Part shown: positions 22,072 through 27,635 of the stretch, piece by piece
How positions within the stretch are numbered: position 1 is the first letter of the stretch
Layout: every line of letters starts with the position of its first letter
Source: SVKR01 sp963605115
GTDB lineage: Bacteria; Bacillota; Clostridia; Oscillospirales; Oscillospiraceae
Direction: 5' to 3'
NCBI GenBank assembly: GCA_963605115.1
Contig: CAVCTM010000018.1
Coordinates: 1 to 27,635 of the forward strand
Length of the DNA: 27,635 bases
The notes under the pieces: model-generated
Told to the model about the DNA's origin: nothing
Databases searched by the model: none
Seen by the model: only the letters and a program-made list of their open reading frames with translations
Program-made: the position numbers and the translations under genes

Positions 22072-23178
22072 ATGATCGAATTTGACGAATACAAGGCAAG
22101 GCTCAACAACCTCAAGCCCGCGCTCGCGGAGCTGGGGGAGGCGCTGAAGCTCGACGATGCGCGGCGGGAGCTGGAGGAGCTTCAGGCGGCGACGGAGGCG
22201 GAGGGCTTCTGGAACGACGTCGCCGCGGCGCAGAAAAACCAGCAGCGCACGAAGCAGCTGCAAAACAAGCTGGACGGCTACGCAAAGCTCCAGAGCAGCT
22301 GGGACGATCTTTACACCATCTGCGAGATGGCAATCGAGGAAAACGACGCGAGCATGCTCGACGAGCTGAAGACCGGCTTCGACGAGCTCGGCGAAAAGCT
22401 GGAGACGATGCGCCTCCAGACGCTCCTGACCGGCGAATACGACGCGAATAACGCCATCCTGACGCTCCACCCCGGCGCGGGCGGCACGGAGGCGCAGGAC
22501 TGGGCGAGCATGCTCTACCGCATGTACACCCGCTGGACCGAGCGCCACGGCTTCAAGTACACCCTGCTCGACTGGCAGGACGGCGACGAGGCGGGCATCA
22601 AGTCCGCCACCATCAAGATCGAGGGCGAGAACGCTTACGGCTTCTTAAAGAGCGAAAACGGCGTCCACCGTCTCGTGCGCATCTCCCCGTTCGACGCCTC
22701 CGGCCGCCGCCAGACGAGCTTCGCCGCCGTGGAGGTCATGCCGGAGATCACGGACACGAGCGAGATCGAGCTGCGCGACGACGACATCAAGATGGACGTT
22801 TACCGCTCCTCCGGCGCGGGCGGGCAGAAGGTCAACAAGACCTCCTCCGCCGTGCGTCTGACCCACCTGCCGACCGGCATCGTCGTGTCCAGTCAGGTGG
22901 AGCGCAGCCACTTCCAGAACCTCGAAAACTGCAAGGAGATGCTGCGCGCCAAGCTCGCCGAGATCAAGGAGCGCGAGCACCTTGAAAAGATCAGCGACAT
23001 CAAGGGCGTGCAGATGAAGATCGACTTCGGCTCCGCCATCCGCAGCTATGTTTTCATGCCCTACACGCTCGCGAAGGACACGCGCACCGGCTATGAAAAC
23101 GGCAACATCGGCAACGTCATGGACGGCGATATCGACGGCTTCATCAACGCCTACCTGAGCCAGAACGCGAAGAAATGA
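22072..23178 (+). CDS. prfB: Peptide chain release factor 2
   Basis: A 368-residue class I release factor recognising UGA and UAA. The stop-codon tripeptide SPF (205-207) marks RF2 rather than RF1. GGQ (250-252) in SSGAGGQKVNKT drives peptidyl-tRNA hydrolysis, and LTLHPGAGGTEAQDW (130-144) is the usual domain junction. The N terminus (MIEFDEYKARLNNL) joins the rest in one continuous frame, so the +1 programmed frameshift found in many prfB genes is absent. The ATG follows a GGAG at moderate distance. The gene overlaps the first capA gene by ATGA, so the surface protein is translationally coupled to a translation factor. Confidence 0.96.
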   Translation: MIEFDEYKARLNNLKPALAELGEALKLDDARRELEELQAATEAEGFWNDVAAAQKNQQRTKQLQNKLDGYAKLQSSWDDLYTICEMAIEENDASMLDELKTGFDELGEKLETMRLQTLLTGEYDANNAILTLHPGAGGTEAQDWASMLYRMYTRWTERHGFKYTLLDWQDGDEAGIKSATIKIEGENAYGFLKSENGVHRLVRISPFDASGRRQTSFAAVEVMPEITDTSEIELRDDDIKMDVYRSSGAGGQKVNKTSSAVRLTHLPTGIVVSSQVERSHFQNLENCKEMLRAKLAEIKEREHLEKISDIKGVQMKIDFGSAIRSYVFMPYTLAKDTRTGYENGNIGNVMDGDIDGFINAYLSQNAKK

Positions 23179-24329
23179 ACGGACGGAAAGCAGCGGAAAA
23201 GCTGATTTTGCTCCTGCTGGTGATCGCGCTGGGCGCGGCCTGCTTCGTGCGCGCCCGCGCCGAGCGCGCCGCGGCGCAGCCGGACCCGGACCCGGCGGTC
23301 ACGGAGACCCCTGCGCCGACCGCGGCACCGGCGGAGACGGCGGAGCCGACCCCGGAGCCCACGCCGACGCCCGAACCCACGCCGGAGCCGGAGCCGGAAA
23401 CCTTCACGCTCCACTTCATCGGCGACTGCACCCTCGCCTCCGCCATCGGCTTTCAGGGCGGCGCGAACGGCTACGACACCATCACCGGCGGCGACTTTGC
23501 CTATCCCTTCGCCAAGACCGCCGACATTTTCCGCGGCGACGACTTCACGATGGCGAATCTGGAGTGCTGCCTCACGACCTCGACGGATATGCGCGCCAAG
23601 ACCTTTACCTTCAAGACGAGCGCGGACTATGCGCAGGTGCTCAGCGAGGGCAGCGTGGAGTTCGTGACGCTCGCGAATAACCATGTCCTCGATTACGGGC
23701 AGCAGGGCTATGACGACACGAAGGCGGCGGTCGAAGCCGTCGGCGTCGCTTACGCCGGGCGCGACGAGTGGACCGTTTACGAGACCGAACGCGGGCTGCG
23801 CATCGGCGTTTACGCCGTCTCCTTCGGCACGGACGAGCAGATCCGCGCCGGGATCGCCGCCGTGAAGGACGCCGGGGCGGACTTCATCATCGCGGCGCTC
23901 CACTGGGGCGACGAGGGCAGCTACCGCGTGAACGACACCCAGCGCGCGCAGGGACACCTTGCCATCGACGCGGGCGCGGATTTTGTCTACGGCAGCCACC
24001 CCCACACGCTCCAGCCGAGCGAGGAGTATAACGGACACTACATCTATTACAGCATGGGCAACTGGACCTTCGGCGGAAACACCAACCCGCGCGACAAGGA
24101 CACCTTCATCCTCCGCCTGACAGTGGAGCGCGCCGCGGACGGGACCGTCTCCGTCACGGAGCGGGAGGAGATCCCCTGCGCATGCAGCGGCGAGACGGGC
24201 TGGAACAACTATCAGCCCGTGCTCTACGACGCCGACAGCGAGGGCTATCAGCGCGTGCTGAGCAAGCTGAACGGCACGTTCAGCGGCAGTGACCTCTCCA
24301 TCGGCTATAACTACTCGAACAACGAATAA
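23175..24329 (+). CDS. CapA family protein, paralogue 1
   Basis: A 384-residue predicted membrane-anchored or secreted protein of the CapA/PgsA family, a metallophosphatase-like fold found in poly-gamma-glutamate capsule loci and in many stand-alone surface proteins. A hydrophobic segment (10-24) is followed by a proline/threonine/glutamate linker (about 37-76) and the CapA domain. That domain has FIGDCTLAS (81-89), ANLECCLTT, LANNHVLDYG, AALHWGDEGSY, YGSHPHTLQ and YYSMGNWTFGGN. The conserved Asp, Asn, His and HxH positions suggest an intact metal site. There are no capB/capC genes nearby, so capsule synthesis is not implied. The start overlaps the prfB stop. Confidence 0.88.
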   Translation: MNGRKAAEKLILLLLVIALGAACFVRARAERAAAQPDPDPAVTETPAPTAAPAETAEPTPEPTPTPEPTPEPEPETFTLHFIGDCTLASAIGFQGGANGYDTITGGDFAYPFAKTADIFRGDDFTMANLECCLTTSTDMRAKTFTFKTSADYAQVLSEGSVEFVTLANNHVLDYGQQGYDDTKAAVEAVGVAYAGRDEWTVYETERGLRIGVYAVSFGTDEQIRAGIAAVKDAGADFIIAALHWGDEGSYRVNDTQRAQGHLAIDAGADFVYGSHPHTLQPSEEYNGHYIYYSMGNWTFGGNTNPRDKDTFILRLTVERAADGTVSVTEREEIPCACSGETGWNNYQPVLYDADSEGYQRVLSKLNGTFSGSDLSIGYNYSNNE

Positions 24330-24338
24330 GACTGCGAT

Positions 24339-25475
24339 ATGAAAAAGCTTGTTACCGCCATCACGCTCGCGATTTTAGTGCTTGCCGCTGCAGCGGCGAT
24401 CGCGCTGCTCCCGCGCGCCGCAGCGGAGCCGGAGCCCACGCCGACGCCCACCGCCGCGCCGACCCCGACCCCGGCGCCGGCGCCGACGCCCGAACCTACG
24501 CCGGAGCCCACCCCGACCCCGACGCCGGAGCCGGAGCCGGAATACTTCACGCTCTCCTTCGTCGGGGACTGCACGCTCGCGAGCAGCCAGCACCACAAGG
24601 GGCTCTCCGTCGCGTTCGAGAGCGTCGTCGGCGACGATTACGCCTATCCCTTCGCGGCGACGGCGCAGTATTTCGCGGACGATTATCTCAGCATCGCGAA
24701 CCTCGAAAGCGTGTTCACGACCGCGGAGCAGAGCTCCGGTGCGACCTTCGTGTTCAAATCCGACCCCGCGCTGGCGCAGATCCTGCCCGCGGGCGGCATC
24801 GAGTTCGTGACGCTCGCGAATAACCACGCGAACGACTATTTAGAGCAGGGAAAAGCCGACACGCGCGCGGCGCTGGACGCCGCCGGCGTCGCTTACGCCG
24901 GGGACGGCGAGAGCTATCTCTACCAAAGCGGCGACGGTCCCGTCGTCGGCATTTACTGCGCGCTCTACCCGGAGCTCGGCAGCACCGAGACGGTTACGAC
25001 CGCCATCGCCGCGCTGCGCGAGGCGGGGGCGGACATCGTTGTCTTCGCGCCCCACTGGGGCTTGGAGGGCAGCTATCAGGTGACGTCCGGGCAGGAGACG
25101 CTCGGCTATGCCGCGATCGACGCCGGAGCGGACATCGTTTACGGCTGCCACCCCCACGTTTTGCAGCGCGCGGAGAGCTATCACGGCGGCTGGATCCTGT
25201 ACTCCCTCGGCAACTGGAGCTTCGGCGGCAACACCGCCCCGCGCGACCGCGACACCGCCATTGCGCAGGCGACATTCCGCCGCGACCCGGACGGCACGCT
25301 GGCGCTCGATTCCACGGCGCTCATCCCCTGCAAGCTTAGCGGCGCGGACGCCTATAACGACTACCAGCCCCAGCCGCTTGAGGCGGGGACGGAGGCGTAT
25401 GACCGCGCGATGAGCAAGTTGGACGGGACGTTTACCGGTCCGGACCTGTCCATTGATTACAGTGCGTTCCATTAA
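24339..25475 (+). CDS. CapA family protein, paralogue 2
   Basis: A 378-residue tandem paralogue of the preceding gene with the same layout. It has an N-terminal hydrophobic segment (7-23), a longer PT/PE repeat linker (30-68) and a CapA domain with FVGDCTLASS (74-83), ANLESVFTT, LANNHANDYLEQG, APHWGLEGSYQ, YGCHPHVLQ and YSLGNWSFGGN. Metal-site positions are kept. Both proteins end with the same KLxGTFxGxDLSIxY pattern. No Shine-Dalgarno is visible before the ATG (the gap to paralogue 1 is 9 bp), so expression probably relies on coupling. Its stop codon touches the first bases of the R2 repeat. Confidence 0.88.
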   Translation: MKKLVTAITLAILVLAAAAAIALLPRAAAEPEPTPTPTAAPTPTPAPAPTPEPTPEPTPTPTPEPEPEYFTLSFVGDCTLASSQHHKGLSVAFESVVGDDYAYPFAATAQYFADDYLSIANLESVFTTAEQSSGATFVFKSDPALAQILPAGGIEFVTLANNHANDYLEQGKADTRAALDAAGVAYAGDGESYLYQSGDGPVVGIYCALYPELGSTETVTTAIAALREAGADIVVFAPHWGLEGSYQVTSGQETLGYAAIDAGADIVYGCHPHVLQRAESYHGGWILYSLGNWSFGGNTAPRDRDTAIAQATFRRDPDGTLALDSTALIPCKLSGADAYNDYQPQPLEAGTEAYDRAMSKLDGTFTGPDLSIDYSAFH

Positions 25476-25653
25476 ACTCAAACGAGACCCGCTACGCTGG
25501 GCTCTCATTTGAAAAGGATTCACTCCGCTCAGCGCACGCCCCGTTGGGGCGCACGTTCCCTCCGCGCAGAGAATTTTTCGGCACGCACGTGTCGCGCCGA
25601 AAAATGGATTTGACTCTATTCGCGCCTGCGGGCGCGAACTCTGCGAGGCTTTT
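25475..25653 (+). repeat. R2 multi-hairpin element, copy 2
   Basis: The second copy of the element at 10391-10570, again in the direction of transcription. The first stem reads CAAACGAGA with TCTCATTTG, against CAACCGAGA/TCTCGGTTG in copy 1. One pair changes from C-G to A-T on both sides, and the next becomes a mismatch. The central TTTTTCGGC/GCCGAAAAA stem is unchanged. It fills most of the 270-bp gap before the zinc-ribbon protein gene, where I see no clear promoter. Confidence 0.85.
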
Positions 25654-25745
25654 GAAAATTTGTCTGCGCTGCCGCGCAGAACGCAAGTTTGATGCATTTA
25701 TCCTTTAAACTACCCGCACAAAGCAAAAAGAGAGGGTGACTTGAT

Positions 25746-27482
25746 TTGGCGAAATACTGCGCAAAATGCGGCAAGGCGCTGCCGGACGGCGAGGAGCTCT
25801 GCCCGGACTGCCACGTTCCCGCACAGGAGACGGACGCCGCGCTCTTTACCCGGATGACCGCCGAGACGGAGGTCTGGAAGGAGGAGGGGGACGACAAAAA
25901 GCCCAAGCGTGTCCGCCCCAAAGCCACGCGCAGCCAGAAGCAGAAGCTGCTCTACGGCGCGGCGGCGGTGCTCGCCGTGCTCATTATCGCGGCGGCGATC
26001 TTGTTCGTCCAGCCCGGCGCGCGCATCGGCCGCGCCATCCGCGCCGGCGATTATGACCGCGCGCTCGCAATCTACTGGAACACCACGGACTCCGCCGCCG
26101 GCACGCGCTCGGCGCGGCTGGATGCCCAGATCCGCAAGGCGGCGGAGGAGATCTGCGCCGCGTTTTCCGCCCACGAGGTGGACGCCGAGACCGCGGCGCG
26201 CGAGCTTTCCCAGCTCGGCTCCTTCGGCGAGGGCGCGGCGGATATGCTCGAAGACGTTTACGCCTCCTTCCGCGCGCTGACCGCCTCGCGCGACCACCGC
26301 GACACGGCGGACAAGCTGTTTTTGAACGGCGAATACCTCGCAGCGCGCGAGGAGTTCCTGCTCGTCATCGAAGCCGACGGCGACTATGAAAGCTCGCAGG
26401 AGCAGGCAGCGGTCTGCCTCGACAAATACGCCGAGAGCGTGCTCTCCTCGGCGGACGTCGCCATCCAGACCGGCGATTACGGCGCGGCGGTGCTCGCGCT
26501 CGAAGCCGGGCGCGACACGCTGGAGACTTACGAGACCTTCAGCGAAAAGCTCGACAGCAAGCTGCTCGCCTGCTACGAGCTTTTGGAGCGCAGCACGCTG
26601 GAGGAGGCGGCAAACCTCGCCGCGCTCGCCGATTATCAGGCGGCGGCGGAGCTCCTGCGCCAGACGATGGAGCGCTATGACCACGAGACCGAGGCGATGC
26701 AGAGCGCGATGACCGGCTATCTCGCCGAGGCGGAGGACAAGCAGGCGGGCGACGCCATCGCCCGCGCCGACGAGCTCTATGCCGGCGGAAATTACGCCGA
26801 CGCCTTCGCGCTGCTGGAAGACGAGAACGCCGCCCTCGGCGGCGAAAACGCCGCGCTCACCGCCGCGGTCGAGGCGCTGGAGAAGCGCTTCGCGGAGGAC
26901 AAGGAGACCGAGGCGCGCGAAAAATATGACCGCGTGCGCGAGAACCTGCCGGACGCCATCGCCGTTCTGGACGAGGCGATCAAGGTCCGTGAGCTGCCTG
27001 CGCTCGAAGACGTGCGCGACGAGCTGCGCGCTTACCTGCCCGTCTCCCTCGCGGAGATGGATTATACCGAAAAGGACGGCACGATCTTCCGCAGCGCCAG
27101 CACCTTCGAGAGTCTGGACGGCACGGAGTTCACGGACGGCTGGATCTTCGGCGCGAACGGCGCGAGTCTGACCTTCGACCTCGGCGGGAACTACGACCTC
27201 TTCACCGCCAGCCTCGCCGTGCGCCGCGAGGACACGGCAAACGCCAACGCCAGCTTCGAGCTCTGGCTCGACGGCGAGCGCATCTACAAGTCCGAGACGC
27301 TCTACCACTGGCAGACCGACCCCATCGCCGCAGAGGTCGACATCTCCGGCGGCAGGGAGCTGAAGATCGTCTTCGTCGCCGACTATAACATCAGCACCCT
27401 CGACAACGGCTACTGCTACCACGGTCTCTGCACCCCGACGATCACAAAAAATCTGGATTCGCCTTACGAAAAAGAAAATTAA
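25746..27482 (+). CDS. Zinc-ribbon membrane protein with C-terminal NPCBM-like domain
   Basis: A 578-residue protein with three parts. An N-terminal zinc ribbon has CxxC pairs at 5/8 and 19/22 (YCAKCGK, LCPDC). One transmembrane helix follows at about 69-88, after a basic KPKRVRPKATRSQKQK stretch, so the ribbon should be cytoplasmic. A long extracytoplasmic alpha-helical region (about 95-430) is rich in Ala, Glu and Leu with TPR-like GDYDRALAIY, GEYLAAREEF and GNYADAFALL units. The last ~115 residues (about 460-570) look like an NPCBM carbohydrate-binding module (ASLTFDLGGNYDLFTASLAV, FELWLDGERIY). The start is TTG with GGGTGA six bases before it; there is no upstream ATG. The role is unknown; cell-wall sensing or binding is only an inference. 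Confidence 0.8.
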   Translation: MAKYCAKCGKALPDGEELCPDCHVPAQETDAALFTRMTAETEVWKEEGDDKKPKRVRPKATRSQKQKLLYGAAAVLAVLIIAAAILFVQPGARIGRAIRAGDYDRALAIYWNTTDSAAGTRSARLDAQIRKAAEEICAAFSAHEVDAETAARELSQLGSFGEGAADMLEDVYASFRALTASRDHRDTADKLFLNGEYLAAREEFLLVIEADGDYESSQEQAAVCLDKYAESVLSSADVAIQTGDYGAAVLALEAGRDTLETYETFSEKLDSKLLACYELLERSTLEEAANLAALADYQAAAELLRQTMERYDHETEAMQSAMTGYLAEAEDKQAGDAIARADELYAGGNYADAFALLEDENAALGGENAALTAAVEALEKRFAEDKETEAREKYDRVRENLPDAIAVLDEAIKVRELPALEDVRDELRAYLPVSLAEMDYTEKDGTIFRSASTFESLDGTEFTDGWIFGANGASLTFDLGGNYDLFTASLAVRREDTANANASFELWLDGERIYKSETLYHWQTDPIAAEVDISGGRELKIVFVADYNISTLDNGYCYHGLCTPTITKNLDSPYEKEN

Positions 27483-27487
27483 GCAAA

Positions 27488-27516
27488 AAAAGGGTCCCCC
27501 GCCGGGGGACCCTTTT
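27488..27516 (+). terminator. Rho-independent terminator of the zinc-ribbon gene
   Basis: AAAAGGGTCCCCC (27488-27500) pairs with GGGGGACCCTTTT (27504-27516) around GCC. The stem has A-run and T-run flanks and could work in both directions. It begins five bases after the stop codon and ends two bases before repeat copy E. Confidence 0.9.
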
Positions 27517-27518
27517 CG

Positions 27519-27635
27519 CGCGTGTCAAAGAACTCTGCGAGCTGCGATTTTAAAGGCTCCCGAAGTGCAAGGGGAGCTGGCGCGCGAAGCGCGACTGAGG
27601 GGTTGTTACCAAGCTTCCGAAAACGCCAAGCTTGG
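27519..27635 (-). repeat. R1 dispersed palindromic element, copy E (partial, cut by window edge)
   Basis: It begins with GCGTGTCAAAGAACTC and continues with a TTTTAAAGGCTCCC box, CAAGGGGAGCTGG, a GCGCGCGAAGCGCG hairpin, GACTGAGGGGTTGT and ACGCCAAGCTTGG. It matches copy C read backwards. The second arm lies beyond the window. Confidence 0.85.

Overview
The window is chromosomal DNA from a GC-rich, endospore-forming member of the Clostridia, most likely an Oscillospiraceae-type gut Firmicute. This is inferred from the dipicolinate synthase pair (dpaA/dpaB), a DnaD plus DnaC/DnaI-like helicase-loading pair, a DUF896/YnzC protein, CapA and stalk-domain surface proteins, strong Shine-Dalgarno sites, sigma-A type TTGACA/TATAAT promoters, and codons very rich in G/C at the third position. 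No phage, plasmid, transposase or CRISPR gene is visible.

Layout. Bases 190-3143 (+): DnaD-domain protein, DnaC/DnaI-like ATPase and a DUF2804 protein. 3374-5784 (+): MATE transporter, YfbR-like HD nucleotidase, DUF896 protein and a 52-residue orphan. 6092-10339 (-): an overlapping operon read from the right, nitroreductase, mtnA, deoD-type phosphorylase, MTA/SAH deaminase-type amidohydrolase and a TRIC channel. 10622-12022 (-): dpaA-dpaB. 12365-13683 (+): thyA-dfrA with a clear promoter and terminator. 13803-21647 (+): topoisomerase IV-like B subunit, a secreted stalk-domain protein, the topoisomerase A subunit, a YitT membrane protein and a transglutaminase-fold lipoprotein. 21696-21771: tRNA-Gly(GCC). 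22072-25475 (+): prfB and two tandem CapA paralogues. 25746-27482 (+): a zinc-ribbon/membrane/NPCBM-like protein.

How genes work together. The minus-strand operon reads as a purine-side salvage route for 5'-methylthioadenosine (or 5'-deoxyadenosine): the deaminase would make the inosine analogue, the phosphorylase would release hypoxanthine and the 5-substituted ribose-1-phosphate, and MtnA would isomerise the latter. The phosphorylase has Asn where DeoD enzymes have the catalytic Asp of the TVSD motif. This fits specialisation for 6-oxopurine substrates and is the most interesting protein-level observation here. thyA and dfrA form the usual dTMP/folate couple. The topoisomerase subunits are split by a secreted protein gene.

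Intergenic DNA is dominated by structured repeats. (1) A ~225-bp near-palindromic MITE-like element occurs in five copies (two cut by the window edges), with GTGTCAA/TTGACA-type ends; one copy sits between two copies of a terminator hairpin. (2) A ~180-bp multi-hairpin element occurs twice, in the same orientation relative to transcription, with a compensatory base-pair change. (3) A 166-bp array has GTGAAGT heptamers, then the reverse-complement heptamers, whose spacers are different short palindromes. The shared theme is fixed flanks around interchangeable palindromic tips.
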